Shown here piece by piece: positions 6,977-15,221 of a stretch of 64,000 bases of DNA. Numbering within the stretch: the stretch's first letter is position 1; each line of letters begins with the position of its first letter. Origin of the DNA: Chromobacterium piscinae (lineage in GTDB: Bacteria; Pseudomonadota; Gammaproteobacteria; Burkholderiales; Chromobacteriaceae); assembly GCF_021129175.1 (NCBI RefSeq), contig NZ_JAJOHV010000003.1:1-64000 (forward strand), in the 5' to 3' direction. The position numbers were made by a program, and so were the translations under genes. The notes under the pieces were generated by a model. It saw only the letters and a list, made by a program, of their open reading frames with translations. It was not told the origin of the DNA and searched no databases.

Positions 6977-9244
6977 ATGAAAAACACGCGAAGACTATGG
7001 GGATGGCTGGCGGTGATCTGCCTGCTGTCATTCTCGGTCCTGCTCTATATGGGCAAGGAAATCTATCAGGCGGCGCCGCCGATTCCGACGGTGGTGCAGG
7101 GCGCCGACGGCAAGGCGCTGTTCACCGGCGAGCAGATACGCCGCGGCCAGCAGGCCTGGCTGGCGTCCGGCGGCCAGCAGCTGGGCACGGTGTGGGGGCA
7201 TGGCAGCTATGTGGCGCCGGACTGGTCGGCCGACTGGCTGCACCGCGAGGCGCTGGCGCTGAGGGAGGAGTGGGCCAGGCAACGCTTCGGCAAGCCTTAC
7301 GCGCGGCTGGATGTCGGCCATCAGGGCATGCTGGACGCCGAGCTGCGCCGCGAGATGCGCGCCAACGGCTATGACGCGGCCAGCGACACGCTGACGCTGA
7401 GCGCGGCCCGCGCCGCCGCCGCGCGCGAGGTGGCCGGGCATTATCAGGGCCTGTACGGCGCCGATCCGGCTTTCGACAAGCTGCGCGAGCAGTACGCGAT
7501 GACTGCCAACGCGCTGCCGTCGGCCGACGACCGCCTGGCGGTGTCGGCGTTCTTCTTCTGGTCGGCCTGGTCCGCCGCCGCCGACCGTCCGGGCGAGGCC
7601 GGCGTGTCCTACACCAATAATTGGCCGCACGAGCCGCTGGTCGGCAACGCGCCCACCGCGGCCAATGGCATGTGGTCTATCGCCAGCGTGATTCTGATGC
7701 TGGCCGGCATCGCCGCCATGGTGTGGTACCACATGGCCGCCGGCGAGGGCGAGGAGCCCGCGCAGGTGCCGGATGCCGATCCGCTGGGCCGGCTCAAGGC
7801 CACGCCGTCGATGCGCGCCACCCGCAAGTATTTCTATGTGGTGATCGGCCTGTTGCTGACCCAGGTGGGCATGGGCGCCATCACCGCCCACTACGCGGTG
7901 GAAGGCCACAGCTTCTTCGGCCTGCCGCTGGCCGAGGTGCTGCCCTGGGTGGTGAGCCGCACCATCCATACCCAGTTCGGCGTGCTGTGGATCGCCACCG
8001 CCTGGCTGGCCACCGGCCTCTACATCGCGCCGCTGCTGTCCGGCCATGAGCCCAAACATCAGAAGCTGGGCGTGGACGTGCTGTTCTGGGCGCTGATCTT
8101 TATCGTGGTCGGCTCCACCGTCTGCGGCTGGCTGGGCACGCTGCAGCGGCTGGGCACCGACTTCAGCTTCTGGATCGGCAACCAGGGCCTCGCCTACACC
8201 AGCATGGGCCGGGTGTGGCAGATACTGCTGTTCGTCGGCTTGCTGTTCTGGCTGTTCCTGGTGGCGCGCGCGCTGCTGTCGGCGCTGCGCAATCCCGAGA
8301 CCGAGGGCCGCAGCCTGATCGCGATGCTGCTGCTGTCCGCCGCCTGCATCGGCCTGTTCTACGCCACCTCGCTGGCCTGGGGCCAACACACTCATTACTC
8401 GATGATCGAGTACTGGCGCTGGTGGCTGGTGCATCTGTGGGTGGAAGGCTTCTTCGAAGTGTTCGCCACCGCGGTGATCGCGCTGATCTTCGCGCGGCTG
8501 GGCCTGATCCGCATGGCCAGCGCCAATCGCGCCATCGTGCTGGAAACCATTGTCTTCCTGTTCGGCGGCATCCTGGGCACGCTGCACCATCTGTACTTCA
8601 CCGGCGCGTCCACCGCGGTGATTTCCATCGGCGCGGTGTTCTCTGCGTTCGAAGTGGTGCCGCTGGCGCTGGTGGGTTTCGAGGGCTGGCAGACTTACCG
8701 CCGCGGCGGCGCCGCGCCGTGGGTGGCGCGCTACAAGTGGGCCATCCTGTGCTTCGTCGCGGTCGGCTTGTGGAATACCGTGGGCGCCGGCCTGCTGGGC
8801 TTCGCCATCAACCCGCCGATCTCGCTGTACTACGTGCAGGGGCTGAACATGACGCCGGCCCACGGCCACGCGGCTCTGTTCGGCGTCTACGGCATGCTGG
8901 GCATCGGCCTGATGCTGTTCTGCCTGCGCGGCGTGTCGGAGGCGGAGCAATGGGATGACGGCCTGTTGAAGCCTACCTTCTGGATGCTCAATATCGGCCT
9001 GTTCATGATGGTGTTCATGTCCATCCTGCCCTCCGGCATCTACCAGGCCTGGGCCAGCATCGAGCATGGCTTGTGGTATGCGCGCTCGCCGGAGGTGGTG
9101 CACTCGGTGCTGATGCAGAATCTGGTGTGGCTGCGGGTGCCGGGCGACATCGTGTTCGCGCTGGGCGTGCTGTATCTGGGCCGCTTCGCCCTGAGGCTGC
9201 TGGGCTGGGGCGGCCGGAAGGCTGCCGCGGCGCAACGGGCGTGA
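6977..9244 (+). CDS. norZ: Quinol-dependent nitric oxide reductase (qNOR)
   Basis: This 755-residue single-subunit enzyme reduces two NO to N2O with electrons from the quinol pool. The length and the N-terminal extension (one transmembrane helix, then a hydrophilic cytochrome-c-like domain, GEQIRRGQQAWLASGG, without a CXXCH haem motif) distinguish qNOR from the two-subunit cNOR. The C-terminal part has about a dozen helices with the histidine-rich haem-copper oxidase segments, for example HTQFGVLWI and HHLYFTG. AAGGGAG precedes the ATG. A perfect-arm NsrR box and an FNR-like site lie upstream, so NO induction is expected. Neisseriales use this type for NO detoxification and partial denitrification. 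Confidence 0.95.
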   Translation: MKNTRRLWGWLAVICLLSFSVLLYMGKEIYQAAPPIPTVVQGADGKALFTGEQIRRGQQAWLASGGQQLGTVWGHGSYVAPDWSADWLHREALALREEWARQRFGKPYARLDVGHQGMLDAELRREMRANGYDAASDTLTLSAARAAAAREVAGHYQGLYGADPAFDKLREQYAMTANALPSADDRLAVSAFFFWSAWSAAADRPGEAGVSYTNNWPHEPLVGNAPTAANGMWSIASVILMLAGIAAMVWYHMAAGEGEEPAQVPDADPLGRLKATPSMRATRKYFYVVIGLLLTQVGMGAITAHYAVEGHSFFGLPLAEVLPWVVSRTIHTQFGVLWIATAWLATGLYIAPLLSGHEPKHQKLGVDVLFWALIFIVVGSTVCGWLGTLQRLGTDFSFWIGNQGLAYTSMGRVWQILLFVGLLFWLFLVARALLSALRNPETEGRSLIAMLLLSAACIGLFYATSLAWGQHTHYSMIEYWRWWLVHLWVEGFFEVFATAVIALIFARLGLIRMASANRAIVLETIVFLFGGILGTLHHLYFTGASTAVISIGAVFSAFEVVPLALVGFEGWQTYRRGGAAPWVARYKWAILCFVAVGLWNTVGAGLLGFAINPPISLYYVQGLNMTPAHGHAALFGVYGMLGIGLMLFCLRGVSEAEQWDDGLLKPTFWMLNIGLFMMVFMSILPSGIYQAWASIEHGLWYARSPEVVHSVLMQNLVWLRVPGDIVFALGVLYLGRFALRLLGWGGRKAAAAQRA

Positions 9245-9261
9245 GCGGGGGGGGAGGAATG

Positions 9262-9289
9262 GAAAAAGCCGGGCTTGCCCGGCTTTTTC
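9262..9289. terminator. Bidirectional terminator between norZ and acetyltransferase
   Basis: A 13-bp stem (GAAAAAGCCGGGC / GCCCGGCTTTTTC) around a two-base loop carries A- and T-runs on both sides. It ends the rightward norZ and the leftward acetyltransferase transcripts. Confidence 0.9.
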
Positions 9290-9293
9290 GCGC

Positions 9294-9821
9294 TTACAGC
9301 GTCTTGTACATCAGCGTGGTGGCTTGCAGTTTTTTGCCGCGGCCATCCCAGGCGTAGCCGGGAATCCGGCCGGCGGCCAGATAGCCCAGCGACAGGTACA
9401 GCGGCTCGGCCTTGTCGCCGCTGGCGGTGTCCAGCGTCAGCAGGCTGCGGCCGCGTTGCCGCGCCTGGACCTCCAGTTCCGCCATCAGCGCGCGTGCCAG
9501 GCCCAGGCGGCGATGGCGCGGATGCACCATCAGCTTGCATGCCTCGGCGCGGTGCGGCTGGTTGGGCGGGGTGTCGCAGTCCAGCTGCGCGCTGCCGGCC
9601 AGTTCGCCGTCTACTAGCGCGGCCAGCAGTACCCGGCCGCCGCCGGCGACGCCGGGCAGCGTCTTGTCGCGCCAGAAGGCGGCGGCTTGTTCGATGGAAA
9701 ACGGCAACATGAAATGGATGCTGGCGCCGTCATGCACGCAGACGTGCAAGAGTTCGGCCAACTCTGGTATGCGGGCTTGGGTTTGCGCGGCGTCGAGCGC
9801 GATGATTTCCAGCTGCGTCAT
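9294..9821 (-). CDS. GNAT-family N-acetyltransferase
   Basis: This is a 175-residue protein with one GNAT acyltransferase domain. The acetyl-CoA pyrophosphate loop is seen as KLMVHPRHRRLGLARALM (about residues 95-112), a version of the Q/RxxGxG/A motif, and YLSLGYLAAGRIPGYA follows as motif B. The start ATG at 9821 is preceded by AGGAG; a longer upstream frame runs through a terminator and is rejected. The gene is monocistronic between two terminators. The acceptor substrate cannot be inferred. Confidence 0.85.
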   Translation of the reverse strand: MTQLEIIALDAAQTQARIPELAELLHVCVHDGASIHFMLPFSIEQAAAFWRDKTLPGVAGGGRVLLAALVDGELAGSAQLDCDTPPNQPHRAEACKLMVHPRHRRLGLARALMAELEVQARQRGRSLLTLDTASGDKAEPLYLSLGYLAAGRIPGYAWDGRGKKLQATTLMYKTL

Positions 9822-9874
9822 TTTGAGTCTCCTGTTTTCTGTTTCTGGGCACGCGGGCTTGATGGTGAAGCAAG

Positions 9875-9897
9875 AAAAAGGCCCGGGAGACCGGGCC
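9875..9897 (-). terminator. Terminator of the glucoamylase operon
   Basis: GGCCCGG-GAGA-CCGGGCC is a perfect 7-bp stem, followed on the minus strand by CTTTTTCTT after the stem. It lies 35 nt past the end of the small proline-rich gene. Confidence 0.85.
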
Positions 9898-9931
9898 TTC
9901 GTCATCGAAGCCGCAAGACGCCGCGGCCGGA

Positions 9932-10258
9932 TCAGGGATCGGGCGGCCTGGGCAGCGGCTGCGCGTCGGGAATATCCGGCGCGCCGCGTTGGACTTCTAC
10001 TTTGGCCACTACCGGCGCGGCATCCGGCCGCCAGCTGTCGCCGCCTTTTTTCACCGGCGACAGCGCCGGACGGGCTGGCGGCCGCCACTGAGTGGCGGGC
10101 GTGGCTTGATGGACGATGGGTTGGACCGGAGGCGCGGCGGCCGCTTTGGCGGTGGCCGGTGGAGGAGGAGGGTGCTCCGCTTGCCGCAGCAGCCAGGCCG
10201 CGCCGCCTGCCACCGCCAGGCCTATCAGGATGGCGAGTCCGGCGCGGCGCGGGATCAC
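9932..10258 (-). CDS. Small single-pass membrane protein, proline-rich
   Basis: This 108-residue protein belongs to no family I recognise. An N-terminal hydrophobic helix (about residues 6-24) is followed by a low-complexity Pro/Ala/Val region without obvious domains, giving an N-in, periplasmic-tail topology. The GTG start overlaps the TGA stop of the glucoamylase gene (GTGA), so translation is probably coupled to it. It may help glucoamylase secretion or be a passive passenger; the sequence alone does not decide. A terminator follows. Confidence 0.7.
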   Translation of the reverse strand: MIPRRAGLAILIGLAVAGGAAWLLRQAEHPPPPPATAKAAAAPPVQPIVHQATPATQWRPPARPALSPVKKGGDSWRPDAAPVVAKVEVQRGAPDIPDAQPLPRPPDP

Positions 10259-12879
10259 CAGCTCACCTGGTCGTTCAGGTTGAGGCTGCCGCTGGCCGGC
10301 GTCTGCAGGCTGCGGTTGCTGGACCGATTTTCCCAGCTCACGCTGCCGTCAGCGTTCTTGCGGTAATACTTGTAGGCGATTTGCTGGCTGGCGGGCAGGT
10401 TGACGCCGTTGCGCCATGACGGGTAGGCGGCCGCGTCCAACGGGATGCCGAGGTCGGTGTTCCAGTTGCCCAGCGCCCGCGCATTGCCGGTGACGTAGAG
10501 CTGCTGCCCCCACTGCGTGCCGGCGGCGGCGTTGATGGCGACTGCCACTTCGCCGGCCTTGGGCGCGGCGCGGCAGTTGTTGTAGCGCGCGCAGACCACT
10601 TGCGGGATGTCGATGATGCGGCCGGCGTTGATCGAGGCCAGCAGGCTGATGTATTCGCCCATCGCCCAGTTCAAGGGCCCCATCGACTTGGTGGCGCTGC
10701 CCGGCTGGTAGCCGGCCGGCGTGGTCACCGCCCAGCCGTCCGGCAGCGTGGCGCTGTTGGACCACACCTGCTCCGGCAGCATGCCTTCCGGCGTGGCCAG
10801 CAGCTTCAGCGTGGCGAAGTAGGGCTGGCCGGCGCTGCCCGCTCCCTGGCGGGCGATCTCGTACATGCCGCGTTCGGCGGTGAAGATCGGCCACAGCCGG
10901 CCGGCGCCGGTGCCGTTGAAATCGCTGCCGTCGTTGTGCTCGCCGTAGCCGTCGAAGTTGTAGCGGAACCAGGCGTTGGCCGGCAGCTTGGGCGCGCCGG
11001 GCAGCGCAAGATATTGGCCGAGTACGCTGTCGAACACAGCCATGGTGTTGACGATGGTGGGATCGTCGGCGCGCTTGACGCCCATCCGCACCAGCTCCAG
11101 GAAGCCGCCGTCCACCACGCGGCGGGCATCGTGGCTGCCGCCGCCATTCTTGACCGTCAGCGTCTGCGGCGTGTCCGGCCCAGCCGCCGGGTTGAAGCTG
11201 GCGCGGTCGGCGCCGCTTCCCGCGCGATTGGCTGGGTTGATCCGGATGTAGTAGCTGCCGTTGCCGAAGCCGCCGCTGGTGGTGTAGGTCCAGGCGGCGA
11301 CGTTCTGCTGCCAGTAGTCGGCGGCGGACAGATAGCGGCCGGCGCTGGCGTCGTCGCCGTTGGCGCGGGCGATGTCGGCGGCGGCCGCCAGGCCGGCGAT
11401 CTCGGCTGCGATCGTCGACGGCGAGTAGCCGGCGTTCTCTTCCCAGCGCTCCTGGTAGCTCCACGGGCCGGTGGCGACGATGTAGTCGGCGGTCTGCTTG
11501 ATCTTGGGCCACAGCGGATTGGAAACGGACGGCCCCAGCCGCCAGGCCAGCAGGATGGGCATCGCCTGCTCGTCCATCTGCGTGCCCTGCCAGTACGGCC
11601 AGCCGCTGACCCAGGCGTTCTGCGGGAAGCGGCCGACGCGGCTGTAGCCGGCGGCGCAGCCGGGCGCGTTGTATTCCGCCGCGCCGCAGTCGCTGTTCTG
11701 CTGCAGCGTGTTGAACAGATAGTTGACCACGGTCGTGGCGGTGGCGGCGTCGCCGGCGGTGTAGAGGGCGTTGGCGAACTTGAACAGGTCGCGCGGCCAC
11801 ACCAGATGGTAGCCTCCCTGGTTGGCGTCGCCCTGGGTCTCGCCCCATGGCGTGCCGATGCCGGCGATCATTGCGCCGTTGCTCTTGTCCTGCATGGTCT
11901 TCAGCGTCATCGCCGCCAGATAGTAGCGGTCATCGGCCAGGCCGCCCTGGGCGGACAGGCCGGCGGCGTAGGCGTGCCAGGCGTTGTCGTACTGCTGTTG
12001 CGCGGTTGAAAGATCGCTGCCCAAGGACGCGGCGGCGGCGTTGACGGCGTCGCCCTGGCTCTTGCCGAAACCCAGCACCATGTCGAAAGACACGCTGGCC
12101 GCGGCGGGATTGCCCAGGTCCAGCCAGCCGGTCTGGGCGACGTTGCCGTTGGTGGCCGAGCTGAAGGTCCAATCCATCTTGCTGTCGCCGCTGCCTATCA
12201 GATCGGTCCAGCCGTCGCTCTGGCCGACGAAGCCGTTGGACAGCATGGCCTGGCCGTTGATGGTCTTCCACGGCCGGCTGGCCATCAGCGCCGAGGCGCG
12301 GCTGTTGCGGCTGGCCGCCAGCGCGTAGCCGCCGGCTACGGCGACGGTCTGGGCGCTGTTGCCGCCGCCGGCATTGTCCAGATAGGGCTTGAACAACACG
12401 TATAGTTTGAAGTCGCCGACCGTATGGCCGTTCAATGCGGTGAAGGTCACGCGCTGCACCAGCGCGTCGCGACTGGGGTCGGCGAAGATGCGTTTGCTGA
12501 TCCGCCAATTGTGGCCGTCGTTGCCGGTGCTGGCGATCCAGCTCATCGTGCGCTTGTCGCTCTGGCTGGCGGAGTAGGCCTGGCGTTTCTCCTCGTCGAC
12601 GAAGGTCTGGCCGGCGTCGCCGACCAGAAACTGCAGATCCACCGATTCCGGCGTGTCCAGCGCCGGGTAGTACACCTCGGACACGATGCCGCGATAGCCG
12701 GTGAAGTAGACGCGGGAAGGGCTGTTGACCGCGGTGCCGACGAAGGACTTGGCCGCCGGGCCGCGCACCGGCACGCCGCCGGGCGAGCCGAACGCCTCCG
12801 CGGCCTGGATGGCGGGCGAGAGCAGGGCGGCGATCAGAACGCCTAAAAGCGCGGGGCGGGTCAGGGACGGATGGGGCAT
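10255..12879 (-). CDS. Secreted glucoamylase (GH15) with C-terminal CBM20
   Basis: This 874-residue exo-acting glucan 1,4-alpha-glucosidase releases glucose from starch and dextrins. A signal peptide ends near residue 26 (IQAAEA). An N-terminal super-beta-sandwich domain (about 30-290) precedes the (alpha/alpha)6 barrel. HLVWPRDLFKF lines the active site. WEENAGYSPST (E480/E481) carries the likely general acid, and GRLWPIFTAERG (E669) the likely base. From about residue 770 a starch-binding domain of CBM20 type follows, with YKYYRKNADGSVSWE and NRS near the end. AGGAG lies before the ATG. It is translationally coupled to a small membrane protein. Confidence 0.93.
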   Translation of the reverse strand: MPHPSLTRPALLGVLIAALLSPAIQAAEAFGSPGGVPVRGPAAKSFVGTAVNSPSRVYFTGYRGIVSEVYYPALDTPESVDLQFLVGDAGQTFVDEEKRQAYSASQSDKRTMSWIASTGNDGHNWRISKRIFADPSRDALVQRVTFTALNGHTVGDFKLYVLFKPYLDNAGGGNSAQTVAVAGGYALAASRNSRASALMASRPWKTINGQAMLSNGFVGQSDGWTDLIGSGDSKMDWTFSSATNGNVAQTGWLDLGNPAAASVSFDMVLGFGKSQGDAVNAAAASLGSDLSTAQQQYDNAWHAYAAGLSAQGGLADDRYYLAAMTLKTMQDKSNGAMIAGIGTPWGETQGDANQGGYHLVWPRDLFKFANALYTAGDAATATTVVNYLFNTLQQNSDCGAAEYNAPGCAAGYSRVGRFPQNAWVSGWPYWQGTQMDEQAMPILLAWRLGPSVSNPLWPKIKQTADYIVATGPWSYQERWEENAGYSPSTIAAEIAGLAAAADIARANGDDASAGRYLSAADYWQQNVAAWTYTTSGGFGNGSYYIRINPANRAGSGADRASFNPAAGPDTPQTLTVKNGGGSHDARRVVDGGFLELVRMGVKRADDPTIVNTMAVFDSVLGQYLALPGAPKLPANAWFRYNFDGYGEHNDGSDFNGTGAGRLWPIFTAERGMYEIARQGAGSAGQPYFATLKLLATPEGMLPEQVWSNSATLPDGWAVTTPAGYQPGSATKSMGPLNWAMGEYISLLASINAGRIIDIPQVVCARYNNCRAAPKAGEVAVAINAAAGTQWGQQLYVTGNARALGNWNTDLGIPLDAAAYPSWRNGVNLPASQQIAYKYYRKNADGSVSWENRSSNRSLQTPASGSLNLNDQVSW

Positions 12880-13179
12880 GGTTATTGTCTCCTCTTGGTT
12901 TTACTGGCGTTGACGAAGCCTTGCGGCTCAATGTCATTGTAATTTTGTTACGCAATATACCAAATAAATGAAACGACGGCGGCGCGCGCCCGCGCGAGTG
13001 TTCGGGAGTACAGGCCGCGGTGAAACGCAAGCTCCGCCAGGCCGTTGGGATGGGAGGGCATGCGCCGAGCCGGCCTGCCGGCACAAAGGATGGGGCGAGG
13101 CGGGCCTCGCGGCGCTTACGCTGCCAACAGCCGGGCAAACTGTCCGGTTTTCCAACCCATACCGATACAGGGGGATGCA
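12880..13179. other. Divergent intergenic region, glucoamylase / LPMO-like gene
   Basis: The 300 bases between the two divergent genes are AT-rich near the glucoamylase start (12930-12970), where its promoter probably lies. They are GC-rich after that. No clear operator palindrome was found. Open frames crossing the right half lack ribosome sites and coding character. Confidence 0.5.
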
Positions 13180-13812
13180 ATGAGCCAGACCAAGGTGGAG
13201 TCACAGTCCGTCGCCCAGCCTCGCCACGGCCAAATATTCGAGCCCGCTTCGCGAGGCCAGCTGTGCGTGGACGGCGTCAACGCGCAATGTCCGCTGCAGA
13301 GCTGGCAGGTCAACGGCCTGGAAGGCGGCAAATTCTTTCCGGCCGCGGAGGCCAATCTGCACGACCCGCTGGCGCCGACCGACGCCGTCAACGCCCAGCC
13401 CCCCGTCGATGGCAGGATAGCGAGCGCCGGGCAAGCGCACTCGGCGGTACTTGACGAGCAGAGCGCCGATCGCTGGCACAAGCATCCGGCGAGGCCCGGC
13501 CAGACGCTGGAATTCAAATGGAGCTACCACGCCATCCACCTGACCCGCCGCTGGAACTACTTCATCACCAAGGCGGATTGGGATCCGAACCGGCCGCTGA
13601 CCCGCGCCCAGTTCGAGGCGGAGCCGTTCTACAAGGCGGAGCTGACCGCGCAGCCGTTCTGGGAACACCAGGCGGAACTGACTCCGCCGCAGCCTACGAT
13701 CCACCAGGTCCGTCTGCCGGAGCGCCGCGGTTATCACGTGGTGCTGGCGGTATGGGAGGTGGCGGACACCGGCAACGCCTTCTACCAGGTGATCGATTTC
13801 AATTTCATATGA
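13180..13812 (+). CDS. AA10 lytic polysaccharide monooxygenase-like protein without signal peptide
   Basis: This 210-residue protein has the AA10 (chitin-binding domain 3) fold. RHGQIFEPASRG corresponds to the mature N-terminus of CBP21/GbpA, with H16 at the copper-brace position. WSYHAIHLTRRWNYFITKAD supplies the second brace histidine (H120). ADTGNAFYQVIDF gives the axial Phe (F201). However, 15 non-hydrophobic residues precede the histidine. No signal peptide can be made from this ATG or from upstream in-frame codons. The active enzyme needs His as its first residue, so this form would need proteolysis or act only as a binder. The ATG follows AGGGGGA. Confidence 0.8.
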   Translation: MSQTKVESQSVAQPRHGQIFEPASRGQLCVDGVNAQCPLQSWQVNGLEGGKFFPAAEANLHDPLAPTDAVNAQPPVDGRIASAGQAHSAVLDEQSADRWHKHPARPGQTLEFKWSYHAIHLTRRWNYFITKADWDPNRPLTRAQFEAEPFYKAELTAQPFWEHQAELTPPQPTIHQVRLPERRGYHVVLAVWEVADTGNAFYQVIDFNFI

Positions 13813-13838
13813 CGCGCGCGGCGTTGCCGCTGTAGTTT

Positions 13839-13854
13839 TGTGACACAGATCAAA
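13839..13854. promoter_or_regulatory. CRP/FNR-family-like site upstream of hmp
   Basis: TGTGA-CACAGA-TCAAA matches the CRP pattern TGTGA-N6-TCACA in nine of ten positions. The same stretch also reads as a degenerate FNR site ending in ATCAA. It lies directly upstream of an NsrR-like palindrome. Confidence 0.4.
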
Positions 13855-13856
13855 TA

Positions 13857-13879
13857 AACATGTATTATTTGTATATCTT
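13857..13879. promoter_or_regulatory. Upstream NsrR-like box of hmp
   Basis: AACATGTATTA-T-TTGTATATCTT has the 11-1-11 arrangement of NsrR sites, with nine and seven of eleven matches to AAGATGTATTT in the two halves. It is a near-copy of the box 62 bp downstream. Confidence 0.6.
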
Positions 13880-13884
13880 TAAGA

Positions 13885-13910
13885 GTCCCCGGCGTTCAGG
13901 GGCTTTTTTT
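13885..13910 (+). terminator. Hairpin with T-run between two NsrR-like boxes
   Basis: CCCC-GGCGTTCA-GGGG is followed by C and seven T. It can end transcription from the LPMO-like gene or act as an attenuator for a transcript begun at the upstream NsrR-like box. The stem is short, so efficiency is uncertain. Confidence 0.6.
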
Positions 13911-13918
13911 CGACAATG

Positions 13919-13941
13919 AAGATGTATTTTTTGAATATCTT
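13919..13941. promoter_or_regulatory. NsrR box directly before hmp
   Basis: AAGATGTATTT-T-TTGAATATCTT contains one perfect NsrR half-site and a seven-of-eleven partner. The ribosome site AAGGAG begins immediately after it, so bound NsrR would sit in the leader or at the promoter of hmp. Confidence 0.75.
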
Positions 13942-13952
13942 AAGGAGCTGAC

Positions 13953-15167
13953 ATGCTGAGCGAACAAACCCGATCCCTGGTCAAAGCCACCGTGCCGGTG
14001 CTGCAGCAGCACGGCGTGGCGTTGACCAGCCATTTCTACCGCCGCATGTTCGAACACAACCCGGAGCTGAAGAATGTTTTCAACCAGGGCCATCAGCATT
14101 CCGGCCAGCAGCAGCAGGCGCTGGCGATGGCGGTGTTGGCCTATGCCCAGCATATCGACGACCCGTCGCCGCTGCTGCCGGTGCTGACTCGCGTCGCGCA
14201 CAAGCATGTCAGCCTGGGCATACGCGCCGAGCACTATCCCATCGTCGGCAAGCATCTGCTGGCCTCCATCCGCGAGGTGCTGGGCGAGGCGGCCGGAGAC
14301 GATCTGATCCAGGCCTGGGCCGAGGCCTACGGCTTGCTGGCGGACACGCTGATCGGCATCGAAAACGGCATGTACCGCGATACCACCAACGCCGATGGCG
14401 GCTGGAGCGGCTGGCGGCCGTTCCGGGTGGCGAAAAGGGAAATGGAGAGCGAGGAGATCGCGTCGTTCTATCTGGAGCCCAGCGACGGCGGCGCGCTGCC
14501 GCCGTTCAAGCCCGGCCAGTACGTGTCGGTGAAGCGTTTCGTCGTCGAGTGGGGGCTGAGCCAGCCGCGCCAGTACAGCCTGTCCGACGCGCCCAACGGC
14601 GAGTACCTGCGCATTTCGGTCAAGCGCGAAGACGCGGGCGAAGGCAAGCCGGCCGGCCGCATGTCCAATCTGCTGCATCGCGAGGTCCAGGTCGGCGACA
14701 TGCTGGAGCTGAGCGCGCCGCAAGGCGATTTCTTCCTGCACGAAGAGCGGAACGGTCCAGCGGTGCTGATCAGCGCCGGCGTCGGGCAGACGCCGATGCA
14801 GGCGATGCTGGGCCAGCTGCTCAAGCGCGGCGGCCGCGAGGTGCGTTTCCTGCACGCGGCCCGGCACGGCGGCGCGCACGCGATGGGCGCGAAAGTGCGC
14901 CAGTTGGCCGAACGCCATCCGCAGTTACGGATTCATGTTTGTTACGAGACGCCGCGCGCGCAGGATGTGATCGGCGCCGATTACCACGCGGCCGGCCGCC
15001 TGAGCCTGGACGAGATCCAAAACCTGGCGCTGCTGCCGGATGCCGACTATTACCTGTGCGGCCCGCTGGGCTTCATGCGCGCGCAGCGCGACAGCCTGCG
15101 CGGCCTGGGCGTGGCGGCCGACCGCATCCATTACGAAGTGTTCGGCTCCCACCCCGGCGACGATTGA
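13953..15167 (+). CDS. hmp: Flavohemoglobin, nitric oxide dioxygenase
   Basis: This is a 404-residue cytoplasmic enzyme converting NO and O2 to nitrate with NAD(P)H. The globin domain (1-140) has the proximal haem His at 85 in AHKHVSLGI, with the distal Tyr29 and Gln53 at the same numbers as E. coli Hmp. The FAD-binding domain shows RQYSLSDAP (about 209-217). The NAD-binding domain shows LISAGVGQTPM and YYLCGPLGFM. AAGGAG lies six bases before the ATG. Two NsrR-like palindromes precede it and nsrR follows 54 nt after it, so hmp-nsrR is probably one NO-inducible operon. Confidence 0.96.
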   Translation: MLSEQTRSLVKATVPVLQQHGVALTSHFYRRMFEHNPELKNVFNQGHQHSGQQQQALAMAVLAYAQHIDDPSPLLPVLTRVAHKHVSLGIRAEHYPIVGKHLLASIREVLGEAAGDDLIQAWAEAYGLLADTLIGIENGMYRDTTNADGGWSGWRPFRVAKREMESEEIASFYLEPSDGGALPPFKPGQYVSVKRFVVEWGLSQPRQYSLSDAPNGEYLRISVKREDAGEGKPAGRMSNLLHREVQVGDMLELSAPQGDFFLHEERNGPAVLISAGVGQTPMQAMLGQLLKRGGREVRFLHAARHGGAHAMGAKVRQLAERHPQLRIHVCYETPRAQDVIGADYHAAGRLSLDEIQNLALLPDADYYLCGPLGFMRAQRDSLRGLGVAADRIHYEVFGSHPGDD

Positions 15168-15221
15168 GGCCATCGGCCAGACGCGGTATGCTGCCGCCGA
15201 CTCCCCGCACTGAAGATAGAC

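Noticed and set aside
7028-9235. A long open frame on the strand opposite norZ
   Set aside because: Its translation is a His/Gln/Arg-rich low-complexity mirror of the qNOR codons, a common artefact of high GC. The plus-strand protein is clearly conserved.
10600-12009. A 469-codon frame opposite the glucoamylase
   Set aside because: Antisense of a recognised GH15 enzyme, with shadow-type composition.
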